A DNA stretch of 64,000 bases from CAWIVH01 sp963839475 (GTDB lineage: Bacteria > Acidobacteriota > UBA6911), in contig CAWIVH010000021.1 in assembly GCA_963839475.1 (NCBI GenBank), positions 496,001 through 560,000 on the forward strand, in the 5' to 3' direction. The number at the start of each line of letters is the position of its first letter. Position 1 is the stretch's first letter. Under the pieces are notes generated by a model, which was not told where the DNA came from, searched no databases, and saw nothing but the letters and a program-made list of their open reading frames with translations. Shown here piece by piece: positions 51,350-61,000 of the stretch. The translations under genes and the position numbers were made by a program.

Positions 51350-51997
51350 ATGAAAAACTGGCTGATAGTGATTGGACTCCTATGGGTCGCCGGCACGGCG
51401 GCGGCCTTCGATTATCAAATTAAAACAGTGCAGGTCATGCCCATCGAAAGTTACCCGGCAAAGATCTCGATAGGGGCTGTAACTATTGCCGCGGATCCGT
51501 ATCCTACAGATGAAAAATCATTTACAGCCTTTGATATTAAAGATTTAAATTCCAAAGGCTATTTTCCCATCCATGTCATCATCCAGAACTCCTCTCCGGA
51601 CTTCATGACCCTAAAAATCAGAAATGTGGTTCTGGTGACAGAAGGGGGGCAGGAGCTCTACACAACTTCGGCGACTTTGGTAGTGCAGGACGTGGTTAAG
51701 GGAGGATTGATCAGCAAATTGCCCAAAATGAAGTCGCACGACCAAGCTACTTCCACCAAATCCGGTTCGCCTCTGCTCGATTTCACTGGAAAAGAACTGT
51801 CCAATAGGAGCATCGAGCCCGGAACGGTATCAGCCGGATTCATCTTCTTTTTTAATGCTGAGCCAAAAAAGCCTTTTTTCAAGGGTTCTAAGCTTATGAT
51901 TCCTCAACTTATAAATGAGGGATCGAGGAAGACGATGGGTCCTTTTACCATCCCGCTGGATCCGGCTTTGGAAACTATGAAGGGAAAAGCCCGCTAG
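51350..51997 (+). CDS. Exported protein of unknown function
   Basis: A 215-residue protein with a signal peptide (WLIVIGLLWVAGTAAAFDY). The mature domain begins YQIKTVQVMPIESYPAKISIGAVTIAADPY and looks like a beta sandwich: FPIHVIIQNSSPDFMTLKIRNVVLVTEGGQELYT. A hydrophilic stretch (KLPKMKSHDQATSTKSGS) precedes a conserved-looking end (EPGTVSAGFIFFFNAE). I do not recognise a family. It is a single gene between dnaK and glnA; TAATAT about 10 bases before the ATG is a possible -10, with no good ribosome site. Confidence 0.7.
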   Translation: MKNWLIVIGLLWVAGTAAAFDYQIKTVQVMPIESYPAKISIGAVTIAADPYPTDEKSFTAFDIKDLNSKGYFPIHVIIQNSSPDFMTLKIRNVVLVTEGGQELYTTSATLVVQDVVKGGLISKLPKMKSHDQATSTKSGSPLLDFTGKELSNRSIEPGTVSAGFIFFFNAEPKKPFFKGSKLMIPQLINEGSRKTMGPFTIPLDPALETMKGKAR

Positions 51998-52033
51998 GAG
52001 ATTACGACAGACTCTGCCATCGAAGCGCCCGGA

Positions 52034-53368
52034 TCAGTAATAGGAAAGATACCGCTCAATCTCCCAGGGGTGAACCTGGCCGATATATTCCTGCCACTCT
52101 GCCCGTTTTGCATCCATGATATGTTCGGCAATATCGGTGCCGATAGAATTTTGAAGGAACTTGTCCTTCTCAAATGCCCGCACCGCTTCGCTCAAGTCCC
52201 CGGGAAGAGATTGAATTTTGAGCCGGCTCCTTTCACGCTGGCTCATGGAATAAATGTCCTTGTTCACAGGAGGACCAGGGTCCAGGCGTCGCTTGATCCC
52301 TTCCAGGCCAGAACCCAGCATGGCAGCAATCGCAAGATAAGGATTACAGGAAGGATCCGGAAGCCTGAATTCGCATAGCGTGCCTTCACCGCGGCGGGAT
52401 GAGATGCGCACCAGCGGGCTGCGGTTGATTTCGGACCAGGCAACGTGGGTAGGCGCCTCAAAATCGGGCACCAATCTTTTATAGGAGTTAACCAGTGGAT
52501 TGGTCAGGACCACCATACCGCGCGTGTGCGCCAAAAGCCCCCCGATGTAATACAATCCTAGACTGCTTAAACGGAGTTTTGACTTAAGGTCAAAAAACGC
52601 GTTTTGGCCTTCCTGATACAGAGCCTGGTAAAAGTGCAGCCCAGAACCGTTCTGGCCGAAAAGCGGCTTGGGCATGAAGGTGGCATGCAGGCCATGATCA
52701 AGCGCAATCTTGCGGATTACGAAGCGGCAGGTACTTATGTTGTCGGCGACCTCCATGGCTCCGGCCATTCTCAGGTCGATCTCGTGCTGCCCCGGCGCCA
52801 CTTCGTGGTGGGCTCCTTCGACATGAAACTCCATCCTTTGCAGAGTCGAGACCATATCTCGCCTGGCTTCTTCCCCACGATCGATCGGCGCGAGATCGAA
52901 ATAGCCGCCGACATCGTGGGTAATGCTGGTCGCCTTTCCATCCGGGCTTCTCTGGAACAGGAAAAACTCCACTTCGGTGCCAATCCTAAGGTCATAGCCC
53001 AGTTCGCCGGCGGAGTTCAGGACTTTTTTCAAGGCGGTGCGGGGGCAGCCAGAAAATGAGGCTCCATCGGGAAGGCGAACATCACATATCATGCGGGCGA
53101 CCTTGCCTCGCCGATCCTCCCAGGGGAAAACACGGAAGGTGGCCGGATCGGGCAAAAGGATCATGTCGGCTTCCTTCAGGCGGAAAAAGCCGCCGATGGA
53201 TGATCCGTCAAAAACAACCTGACCATCCAGAGCGCGCTGGAATTGAGGCTCAGGTATTTCGACGTTTTTGATAGATCCGAGGATATCCGTGAACTGGAGC
53301 CTCATAAAACGAACTCGTTCCTGTTTGGCCAGTTCGAGCACCTGTTCGGGTGTTTCCAGGTAAGCCAT
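52034..53368 (-). CDS. glnA: Glutamine synthetase, GSI-alpha type
   Basis: A 444-residue type I glutamine synthetase, the length of the Bacillus alpha form. Motifs: FDGSSIGGF (latch), GTEVEFFLF and HHEVAPGQHEIDLR (metal and glutamate site), FMPKPLFGQNGSGLHFYQ (ATP region), NSYKRLVPDFEAP and EFRLPDPSCNPYLA. The adenylylation loop of the beta type (NLYDLPPE) is replaced by KDIYSMSQRERSRL, like Bacillus, so GlnE control is not expected. AGGAGAATATAAC precedes the ATG at 53368. It is last in the glnB-glnA-glnD-glnE-glnA array. Confidence 0.93.
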   Translation of the reverse strand: MAYLETPEQVLELAKQERVRFMRLQFTDILGSIKNVEIPEPQFQRALDGQVVFDGSSIGGFFRLKEADMILLPDPATFRVFPWEDRRGKVARMICDVRLPDGASFSGCPRTALKKVLNSAGELGYDLRIGTEVEFFLFQRSPDGKATSITHDVGGYFDLAPIDRGEEARRDMVSTLQRMEFHVEGAHHEVAPGQHEIDLRMAGAMEVADNISTCRFVIRKIALDHGLHATFMPKPLFGQNGSGLHFYQALYQEGQNAFFDLKSKLRLSSLGLYYIGGLLAHTRGMVVLTNPLVNSYKRLVPDFEAPTHVAWSEINRSPLVRISSRRGEGTLCEFRLPDPSCNPYLAIAAMLGSGLEGIKRRLDPGPPVNKDIYSMSQRERSRLKIQSLPGDLSEAVRAFEKDKFLQNSIGTDIAEHIMDAKRAEWQEYIGQVHPWEIERYLSYY

Positions 53369-53411
53369 GTTATATTCTCCTGCCGTAATGGTATCCCGGC
53401 CTGCGGCCGTC

Positions 53412-56345
53412 TTAGCCGAATATGTATTTTTCAACGAGTGCGCGGACGGGGCCGCTGCGCGCCTCCCATTCCGCGAGGAGCGCGTGACGCGAATCGGAGG
53501 GTGTGAGGCCTCGGTATCCCAGGCTTTTGGCGAGCAGTGCGAGTGACGGCGATTCCCTGGAGATTTCGCGCGCGTTCCATTCTTCCATAAGTTGATATCT
53601 GTTCTCTATCATCCGGTGCAAGTCATGCGCTCGAAGGAGCATGGAGGCTTCGTCTCCGGTGAGTATGCCTGAATGCAGGAGGCCGGCGATCGCTCTTCTC
53701 AGCGAAGGACCACGAACGCTATCCCGGTTCCGGCCGTGCCGGATCTGAAGCCATTGGACCAGGAACTCCAAGTCAAGAATCCCGCCCTTCCCGAATTTGA
53801 AATCCACGCTTATCCGGCTTTCTTTGCTTTTCTCGTTTTCAATTCTTCTTTTGAGATGCCGGAGGGCGCTGAACATCTCCTCCGTCCACGGATATTCATA
53901 AACGTAGCTCTTCATGACCTCCGCCCAACGCTCAACCATGCGCGGGGTTCCGTAAATCACCCTGGACCGCACCATGGCGAAACGCTCCCAGGGCTGAATG
54001 TGACTGCGTGCATACTCGTGGAATCCTTCCCAGGACCGCGCAAGAAGCCCTGAGGCACCTTCGGGGCGCAACCGCATATCAACGGAATAAACGATTCCTT
54101 GTTCCGTCACGGCAGAAATCATCTCGTTGATTTTTTCCACCCGTCCATCCAGCTCCAGTTGTTCTTCGGCTCTCCCGGTGAGATCGGAATCTTCTGCCGA
54201 CGCTTCGTAAAGAAACATGAGGTCCAGGTCGGAACCATAATGCATGAATCCGCTTCCAAGCTTTCCCAAAGCCAGAACGCAAAGGTCGTCGATCCGGCTC
54301 GCCCCTGGAGCAGGAGGTTGAGTCTGAATTGCCGCTGCCTGCACGCAAGCCTCCGCCAGGACGGTAAGTTCAGCGGAAATCTCCATCGGCTTCCCGAGTC
54401 CGGCCATATCGCGATAAGCGATTCGAACCATTTCACGCTGTCGGTAGTAACGCAAAATCGCAGCGGCCGAAGCGCCGCTCGGCCCTGTGCTCAACCGGTC
54501 GCGAACCTCCGTCAGCATCTCTTCCCGAGCCCGGCCTTCATGCAGGTGAATTCCTCGCGCGAGGCTGTCAAAGTACTCGGGGTGACGGAGCAGGATGTGA
54601 CATGCCCGTCTGCTGAAGGCGAGAAGGTTCGCCAGCCGTGCCAGATGAGGCCGCCTTGATGCAAGGGTTCGCAGAAAGGAAATTCGGTTGCCGCTGGCGG
54701 CGGCGAAACTCTCGAGGTGGTGCAGGGCCAGATCCGGATCGAGAGAGTCGCGCAACACTTCGAGCATGGGAAACGCAAATTCAAGAAAGAAACGGCGCTC
54801 TCTCGGCGGAAGGATTTCTCCAGCCGGACCCATCGCAATGAGTCGTATATTCCGCCAGGCCAAATCAATATCTTCAAATCCGTATTGGGCCAGCAGACGT
54901 CGGATTTGCTCTTTTGGCGTCCGTTCGCTCAATAGCCGGGCAAGTTCTTCCTCCTTTTCGGTCAGGCGAAGATAGCCGGGTGTCAGATAAATCCGTTCGA
55001 GAATGGCTCTAACCCGCGAGCGGTGCATTTGCAAAATCGAGCAAAACTCCGCGCGGGCCGAATCCCTGCCGGGGCCAAATCCGATACCGGCAGCCAAAGC
55101 TGCCAGTTCATCCGCGTCCCCGGGAATCACCGCTTGCGGCGTCAGCGCTCTGACCTGCAGCCGGTGTTCTACGGTCCGCAGAAAAACATAAGCCAGGGAA
55201 AGGGTTGTCGACTCCCCTTCCAGCAGGATTCTGGCGTCCGCAAGGCCCTCCAGGGCATCCAAGGTGGCGCTGGCTCTCACGGTGGGGTTTTCCCACCCCG
55301 ATATCAACTGAAGGTATTGAACGTAAAACTCTATGTCCCGGATGCCACCCGAACCATGTTTGAGATGAATGCGGTTTTCGCAAAGAGCATGCTCTTTTTC
55401 GGCTCGATGCTTGACTCGTTTGATCTCTTCCAGCGCGGAATCATCCATGGGCCGCGCAAACGTGAACTTCGAGGCAAATTCGGAAAACCGGCGCATCAGG
55501 TCCACGGGACCCGCCACCGGCCGGGCCTTGATCAATGCCTGCCTTTCCCATGCCTCGCTCCAGGACTCGTAGTAGCTGACCAGGCTGGGAAATGTGGGCA
55601 CCAGCGGCCCTGTCTCGCCGTGGGGTCGAAGCCTCATGTCGACGCGGTATAGAAATCCATCCGGCCCGGAGTAGCCAAGTTCCTGAATTATCCGCTCTCC
55701 CAGCCGGGTAAAAAAGCGTCGCTCGGCGTCGCTATCGGAACTGCGGCGGCAAAAGATCAGATCGATGTCGGAGCTGTAGTTCAACTCCTGCGCCCCTAAC
55801 TTTCCCATCGCGATAACAAGAAAACCACCCGGCACGGGAGGAGAGATTTTCAGGTCGTCGGGCACATCCTCCCGCATAGCCTGCCAGGAGCAGGTCAAGG
55901 TTTCGGTGACAACGAGATTGGCAAGGGCAGATATCGAGCGGACCGTCTGCCGGAACGAGGCTTGCCCTCCTACATCTGCAAAGAGAATTCCAAGAGTTTC
56001 GCGAGCCTTGAAACACCGCAGCCCTTCCATGATCCCGGTACCTGGTGCAGTTTCCGACAGCACCTTGCGCCAGCGCCCTTCCGGACCTTGGTCCGCGGCG
56101 TTCCAGTCGGAATATACGTCGTGGTTGTGCCATAGCCAGTTCAGCCATTCCGGGTGGCGGCGAAAGGCATCCAGCATCGGTGGTGAAACAATCAGCAGGT
56201 CTGCAAGAGTCCCAAGGAAAACGGGATCGTAGGCATCAAGCTCCTGTTCGGGGATTTCGGCATCCTGGACCAGGTTGGTGAGGGCGCGCGCGGCGCGGAC
56301 CGGATCAGAACTATGCAGAGCAGATTCGGCGATTGGATCTCTCAC
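53412..56345 (-). CDS. glnE: Glutamine synthetase adenylyltransferase/adenylyl-removing enzyme
   Basis: A 977-residue GlnE with both nucleotidyltransferase halves. The N-terminal adenylyl-removing domain has MGKLGAQELNYSSDIDLIFC, the C-terminal adenylyltransferase has LGKLGSGFMHYGSDLDLMFLYE, each with the GSDxD metal pair, and GxxxPVxxxxxRRGxR-type loops (VDMRLRPHGETGPL, VDMRLRPEGASGLL). It should modify the Tyr of the beta-type glutamine synthetase in response to PII state. The start is GTG 56345. It lies between glnD and the alpha-type glnA. Confidence 0.95.
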   Translation of the reverse strand: MRDPIAESALHSSDPVRAARALTNLVQDAEIPEQELDAYDPVFLGTLADLLIVSPPMLDAFRRHPEWLNWLWHNHDVYSDWNAADQGPEGRWRKVLSETAPGTGIMEGLRCFKARETLGILFADVGGQASFRQTVRSISALANLVVTETLTCSWQAMREDVPDDLKISPPVPGGFLVIAMGKLGAQELNYSSDIDLIFCRRSSDSDAERRFFTRLGERIIQELGYSGPDGFLYRVDMRLRPHGETGPLVPTFPSLVSYYESWSEAWERQALIKARPVAGPVDLMRRFSEFASKFTFARPMDDSALEEIKRVKHRAEKEHALCENRIHLKHGSGGIRDIEFYVQYLQLISGWENPTVRASATLDALEGLADARILLEGESTTLSLAYVFLRTVEHRLQVRALTPQAVIPGDADELAALAAGIGFGPGRDSARAEFCSILQMHRSRVRAILERIYLTPGYLRLTEKEEELARLLSERTPKEQIRRLLAQYGFEDIDLAWRNIRLIAMGPAGEILPPRERRFFLEFAFPMLEVLRDSLDPDLALHHLESFAAASGNRISFLRTLASRRPHLARLANLLAFSRRACHILLRHPEYFDSLARGIHLHEGRAREEMLTEVRDRLSTGPSGASAAAILRYYRQREMVRIAYRDMAGLGKPMEISAELTVLAEACVQAAAIQTQPPAPGASRIDDLCVLALGKLGSGFMHYGSDLDLMFLYEASAEDSDLTGRAEEQLELDGRVEKINEMISAVTEQGIVYSVDMRLRPEGASGLLARSWEGFHEYARSHIQPWERFAMVRSRVIYGTPRMVERWAEVMKSYVYEYPWTEEMFSALRHLKRRIENEKSKESRISVDFKFGKGGILDLEFLVQWLQIRHGRNRDSVRGPSLRRAIAGLLHSGILTGDEASMLLRAHDLHRMIENRYQLMEEWNAREISRESPSLALLAKSLGYRGLTPSDSRHALLAEWEARSGPVRALVEKYIFG

Positions 56346-56461
56346 AAAAACGCCTCTTGTGTGCTGATTTTCACGGATCCTTGGAGGGCCGAGGCAGTCC
56401 CGTTTTGAAAGCCGCTTGAAAGCACCGGGGGATCGGGACAGCCGGAGCTGGCCTTAAAAGG

Positions 56462-59029
56462 CTAGCCACTCCCAATGCTGCGCATCATGCGAGTCAGCTG
56501 ATCCCGCAATAGCGGAAGCTCCGCATCGGCGATCTGTCCCCCCGTGATCGATGTGACGTAAAAGTTATTCTCGGCCCGGGCATTCCAAGTCGCCACTTTG
56601 GCGGAATGGATGTGGAGGCCGTTGCGAGACAGGGCGCGGGTCATGAAATACAAAAGCCCCTGCAGATCTCGTGCCACCACATGAACGACCGTATGCTCCT
56701 CCGATAAATCGTTGCGCAGATCGACACTGTCCAAGGCGATTCCGTCGGGCGGATTTTTCCCGGCATTCTTGAGAAAATAATCCAGTGGCTTGGCGCCGGA
56801 AAGGACCTCCCGCAAGCTGGTTCGCATCCTGCCGGCTTTCATATCCGAAAGCGGCATGCCTCCGGACCGCACCCAGAGCGTGTCCAGGACAACAGGCGCC
56901 TCCTGTTCCAGGGTAAATACCTGGGCCTTGTGGATATCAATATTGCAGCCGTAGAGCACCCCGGTGATTTTCGCGAGCATTCCCGGGCGGGGATCGTCGT
57001 AAGTGCAGACCGTCAGCTCAGAGAAGTCATCTCCTGGTCGGTTATACACATCCAGTACAACCCTTTCGACCTCCAGCCTTTGTATGAGTTGCAGGTGGAT
57101 GGCGATTTCATCGAGCGGGGTGTTCAGCACATAACTGGCCGGCATGGTGTCACAGTGCCGTTGCACGGCATCCTCGCTCTCCAGGAGCGATCCGGAGAGT
57201 TTCCGCCGAACCTGCCCGATACGGCTTTCCCGGACGCCGGCTCCAGAGCCATCGCCGGCAACGCCGCTCACTAGGCTGTGGACCTTGCCGTAGAGCTCCT
57301 CCAGGTCACGATAATCCATCGAAGTCCAGCTCTTCTCAGCGACGGCCCGGGTATCGGCATAGGTGAACACATAAAGATGACGTAGAGCTTCGACTCCACG
57401 AACCTTATCCGCAACACCCTGTATAACTGCAGGAGATTTCAAATCCTGCAGCCTTGCAGTGCGAACAAGAAGCAGGTGATGCCGAACCAGCGTTTCCAGG
57501 ATTTCTCTCTTTTCCGGCGGCAGCGATAGGCGCTCCGCTACCTTCAAAGTCAGATCCATCGCGTTTTCGCTGTGTTCTCCGCCCGGCAACATCTTTCCCG
57601 AATCATGCAGCAGTGCCGCAAGGCAAAGCATGTCAAAGTGCGCGCATTGGCTGATGACTTCGCAAAAACGCGGCACGGTTCGGTTCCTTCCTGCTCTCAG
57701 ATCTTCCATGTGCTCGATGATTTTCAGGGAGTGTTCCCCCACCGTGTAGCTGTGCGCGGGATCGGGCGGCACAAAGCGCATCAACTGGGAAAAACCCTCG
57801 ATCAGGTGTTCCATGATTCCGATTCGGGTCAGGGATCGCAGGGTGTGTGCGACACCGGCAGATCCGTTCAGAATTCCGAGGAACGACCACGAATCGTCAG
57901 CCGATAAGACTTGATGGCTTTGGGCATGGAGCCGGTCCTCTTCCAGGCTTTCCAGGTCACGGCCTCGGACGGGCAAGCTGTATTTTTGCGAGAGATAAAA
58001 AAGACGAATGACACCGGACTTGGATTGCGGGTTGGAAAAGCTTAGTTGACCATCTTCAAGAACAATGCCATCCAAATCCATGGGACCGCGAAGAGCGTGT
58101 CTCATGGCGGCATCCCTGAAGATCGCCAGCGTTTCCGCATGCGCGAAGTGCTGAGACAGCCAATCCTGGGTAGGGATACCTCCTAACTCCCGAGCCACGC
58201 GGTCCTGGTAATTGTTGATCAGGACATCGGATCGCTTCCCTGCCGCGAGGTGAAGCCAGTTCCGGGTGCGCCAGAACCACTCCGCGGCTGCATGGATTTG
58301 CCTCACGCCGCTTTCAGTGGCATACCCATGCTTGACCAAAAGTTCGAGCAGGTCGCCGTCAGCCGGCGGCAGTAGCAGCCGGTAAATCCAGCGGGCTCGA
58401 TGCAGATCGCGAAGGGACCCAGGTCCCTCCTTGAGCTTGGGCTCGACAGCATAAAGCGAGTGTGCCGGGGTGTCTTTCGACTTTTGGCAAATGGTCTGAT
58501 ATTCCAGCAACAGATCCAACGGGGAAAGATGACGCCGCAATTCCCGCGTCATGCTCATGGTCAGGGGCTCATCACCGCATATATGGCGGCAATCTAAAAG
58601 GGACGTCAGAGTGGCGAGATCCCAAGTAGGAATCTCGGCAACCGGCCGGTAGGAATACCCGACTCGAATCTCCCGGAACGAAAGAAAGACATCCATGACC
58701 AGCTTGAAGGCCACATGCACCGCAGCCTCGACCCAGGGATCCTCTTCCTCGGAGGGAATGAAGGCAATGTCGATATCGGAATAGGGGTTCAATTCACCGC
58801 GGCCATAGCCGCCAGTGGCGGCGATGGCCAAGCCGGATCGCGGGGTGCGAACGGCTTGCTTGTCAGCTGAAGCGCAGGAAAAATGGTAGATATCTTCGAC
58901 GATGCCATCGATAAAGGCGGTGTTGCGTTGCAGGAGTTCCCGGCAAGGGAGGTGGGGTGCGTCCCGGCTAAAAAGCTCGGCCCGCCCCTGGCGGAATTTC
59001 TTCCTCAACCTCCCGATTTCATTTTGCAT
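56462..59029 (-). CDS. glnD: PII uridylyltransferase/uridylyl-removing enzyme
   Basis: An 855-residue GlnD. The nucleotidyltransferase core has AIAATGGYGRGELNPYSDIDIAFIP, the HD phosphohydrolase domain has LAALLHDSGKMLPGGEHSENA with HH in LVRHHLLL, and two ACT domains lie at the end (TYDDPRPGMLAKITGVLYGCNIDI and VVARDLQGLLYFMTRALSRNGLHI). It senses glutamine and adds or removes UMP on PII. I choose the ATG at 59029; TTG at 59083 would overlap glnA's stop. Adjacent glnB, glnA and glnE make the cascade complete. Confidence 0.95.
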   Translation of the reverse strand: MQNEIGRLRKKFRQGRAELFSRDAPHLPCRELLQRNTAFIDGIVEDIYHFSCASADKQAVRTPRSGLAIAATGGYGRGELNPYSDIDIAFIPSEEEDPWVEAAVHVAFKLVMDVFLSFREIRVGYSYRPVAEIPTWDLATLTSLLDCRHICGDEPLTMSMTRELRRHLSPLDLLLEYQTICQKSKDTPAHSLYAVEPKLKEGPGSLRDLHRARWIYRLLLPPADGDLLELLVKHGYATESGVRQIHAAAEWFWRTRNWLHLAAGKRSDVLINNYQDRVARELGGIPTQDWLSQHFAHAETLAIFRDAAMRHALRGPMDLDGIVLEDGQLSFSNPQSKSGVIRLFYLSQKYSLPVRGRDLESLEEDRLHAQSHQVLSADDSWSFLGILNGSAGVAHTLRSLTRIGIMEHLIEGFSQLMRFVPPDPAHSYTVGEHSLKIIEHMEDLRAGRNRTVPRFCEVISQCAHFDMLCLAALLHDSGKMLPGGEHSENAMDLTLKVAERLSLPPEKREILETLVRHHLLLVRTARLQDLKSPAVIQGVADKVRGVEALRHLYVFTYADTRAVAEKSWTSMDYRDLEELYGKVHSLVSGVAGDGSGAGVRESRIGQVRRKLSGSLLESEDAVQRHCDTMPASYVLNTPLDEIAIHLQLIQRLEVERVVLDVYNRPGDDFSELTVCTYDDPRPGMLAKITGVLYGCNIDIHKAQVFTLEQEAPVVLDTLWVRSGGMPLSDMKAGRMRTSLREVLSGAKPLDYFLKNAGKNPPDGIALDSVDLRNDLSEEHTVVHVVARDLQGLLYFMTRALSRNGLHIHSAKVATWNARAENNFYVTSITGGQIADAELPLLRDQLTRMMRSIGSG

Positions 59030-59079
59030 GCGATGCCGGTTCCGTGCCGGGGGGCATTCCCCCCGGCCCCGGGGAAATT

Positions 59080-60501
59080 TCAAATGTCGTAGTAGAGGAA
59101 GAATTCGTACGGATGCGGCCGCAGCCGGACAGGATCTACCTCATGATTGATCTTATAGCTGATCCATGTGTCGATTACGTCTTTTGTGAACACGTCGCCG
59201 CGGAGCAGGAATTCGTGATCCTTTTCCAGAGCCGCGAGCACGTCGCTAAGGGAACTCGGCGTCGATTTCACCTGTGCCTTGGCCTCCGGAGGCAAATCAT
59301 ACAGGTTTTTGTCGATCGGGTCACCGGGATCGATCTTGTTTTGAATCCCATCCAGTCCCGCCATCAGGAGGGCCGCAAAAGTAAGGTAGGGGTTGCAGGA
59401 AGGGTCGGGGCAGCGGAATTCCAGCCGCTTGGCCGCTGGGCTTTTCGAGTACATGGGTATCCGAACCGCGGCGGAACGATTTCGCTGCGAGTAAACCAGG
59501 TTGACCGGGGCCTCAAATCCAGGCACCAGCCTGCGATAGCTGTTGGTGCTCGGCGCCGCGAATGCGAGCAGAGCAGGAGCGTGCTTGAGCAGACCGCCGA
59601 TATAATAGCGCGCCGCCTGGCTCAATCCGGCATAGCCCCTCTCGTCATAAAACAGGTTGGCGCCCTTTTTCCAGATGGACTGGTGGACATGCATGCCGGA
59701 GCCGTTGTCCTGAAAAAGCGGCTTGGGCATGAAGCAGGCCGAAAAACCCGCCTTTTTGCAGACATTTTTTACAACATATTTAAAGAGCATCACCTTGTCG
59801 GCCATTCGCACCAGGGAATCGAACCTCATCCCTATTTCCGCCTGGCCGGCCGTCGCGACCTCATGGTGATGCACCTCGGATTGGATACCCACAGCCTCCA
59901 TGGTCAGCATGATGGTGCTGCGGAGATCCTGAAAGGTATCCATCGGGGGCACCGGGAAGTACCCTTCCTTGTGGCGCGGGCGATACCCGAGATTCGGCTT
60001 TTCGTCCTTTCCCGAATTCCAGATCCCTTCGCGTGAGTCTATATAGTAGAAGCCATAATTGGAACCTTGGTCAAAACGGATGTCATCGAAGATGTAAAAC
60101 TCGGCCTCCGGCCCCCAGAAAGAGGTCTCGCCGATTCCCGAAGAAATCAGGTACTTCTCGGCTTTGGAGGCTATATAGCGCGGGTCGCGCGAATAGGGCT
60201 CCAGGGTCAGGGGGTCGCGCACAGTACAGGTTAAGCTTAGGGTCGGGACCTCCAAAAGCGGATCGACAAAGGAGGTGTCCGGATCAGGAAAGACCAGCAT
60301 ATCGCTCTCCTGGATCTGCGCGAAGCCCCGAATGCTAGAGCCATCAAACCCGATGCCGTCTTCAAAAACCGACTCATCCAGCCGGTGTGCGGCAATCGTG
60401 TAATGCTGCCAGATCCCCGGCAGATCGACGAACTTGAAATCAATCATTTTAATGTCTTTATCCTTTACCAGCTTTACGACGTCTTTGGGGGTTAATGCCA
60501 T
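59080..60501 (-). CDS. glnA: Glutamine synthetase, GSI-beta type, adenylylatable
   Basis: A 473-residue type I glutamine synthetase of the enterobacterial beta form. Motifs: FDGSSIRGFAQIQESDM, GPEAEFYIFD, VHHHEVATAGQAEIGMRFD, FMPKPLFQDNGSGMHVHQSIWK, RRLVPGFEAPVNLVYSQRNRSA and EFRCPDPSCNPYL. The adenylylation Tyr is present in KNLYDLPPEAKAQ, matching the local glnE. AAGGAGAAAGGA precedes the ATG at 60501. It follows glnB by about 70 bases. Confidence 0.96.
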   Translation of the reverse strand: MALTPKDVVKLVKDKDIKMIDFKFVDLPGIWQHYTIAAHRLDESVFEDGIGFDGSSIRGFAQIQESDMLVFPDPDTSFVDPLLEVPTLSLTCTVRDPLTLEPYSRDPRYIASKAEKYLISSGIGETSFWGPEAEFYIFDDIRFDQGSNYGFYYIDSREGIWNSGKDEKPNLGYRPRHKEGYFPVPPMDTFQDLRSTIMLTMEAVGIQSEVHHHEVATAGQAEIGMRFDSLVRMADKVMLFKYVVKNVCKKAGFSACFMPKPLFQDNGSGMHVHQSIWKKGANLFYDERGYAGLSQAARYYIGGLLKHAPALLAFAAPSTNSYRRLVPGFEAPVNLVYSQRNRSAAVRIPMYSKSPAAKRLEFRCPDPSCNPYLTFAALLMAGLDGIQNKIDPGDPIDKNLYDLPPEAKAQVKSTPSSLSDVLAALEKDHEFLLRGDVFTKDVIDTWISYKINHEVDPVRLRPHPYEFFLYYDI

Positions 60502-60570
60502 TCCTTTCTCCTTGATTTGGATTGTCAAAGATAAACCAGTGAACGATATTTGCCCGCCGAATCGGAATTG

Positions 60571-60909
60571 CTAAAGCGAATCTTCTCCGCGCTCTCCCGT
60601 CCGAACGCGGATGCAATCCTCGAGAGGCAAGACAAAGATTTTGCCATCCCCGATCTCGCCGGTATAAGCAGCTTTTCGGATGGCTTGAATGACCTCTTCG
60701 GATTGATCGTCCAATACGGCGATTTCAATTTTCATTTTGGCCAGCAAATCAATGCTGTATTCGGACCCGCGGTAGCGTTCGACCTGTCCCTTCTGTCGAC
60801 CCGCTCCTCGCACGTCTGTCACGGTCATGCCGACAACTCCCACATCTGCCAATGCTTCTTTTACATCCTGGAGGCGATGCGGCCGGACTATCGCATAGAT
60901 CATCTTCAT
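60571..60909 (-). CDS. glnB: Nitrogen regulatory protein PII
   Basis: A 112-residue PII signalling protein. The T-loop is RYRGSEYSIDLLAKMKIE with the uridylylation residue Tyr51, the B-loop is TGEIGDGKIFVLPLEDCIRVRTGE, and the N-terminus MKMIYAIVRPHRLQDVKEAL is normal. It reports 2-oxoglutarate, ATP/ADP and, through GlnD, glutamine levels. As no AmtB gene accompanies it, I use glnB rather than glnK. It leads the operon under the promoter at 60972-61000. Confidence 0.95.
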   Translation of the reverse strand: MKMIYAIVRPHRLQDVKEALADVGVVGMTVTDVRGAGRQKGQVERYRGSEYSIDLLAKMKIEIAVLDDQSEEVIQAIRKAAYTGEIGDGKIFVLPLEDCIRVRTGERGEDSL

Positions 60910-60971
60910 GCTTGTGGTCCATTCTTGGTGAAAAGGCAGGCTACCGAGCCTCCCTTGGAATTTACTTTCAA

Positions 60972-61000
60972 AATATAGATTTGCGTCCGCTCGGTGTCAA
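60972..61000 (-). promoter_or_regulatory. Sigma70-type promoter of the gln operon
   Basis: Minus strand TTGACA (61000-60995), 17-base spacer, TATATT (60977-60972). Expected start near 60965, leader about 56 bases. I see no sigma54 (GG-N10-GC) promoter close by. Confidence 0.75.

Noticed and set aside
59044..60036. Long plus-strand open frame (330 codons) opposite the beta-type glnA
   Set aside because: It mirrors a strongly conserved gene, has no ribosome site and encodes no recognisable motif; a composition effect.
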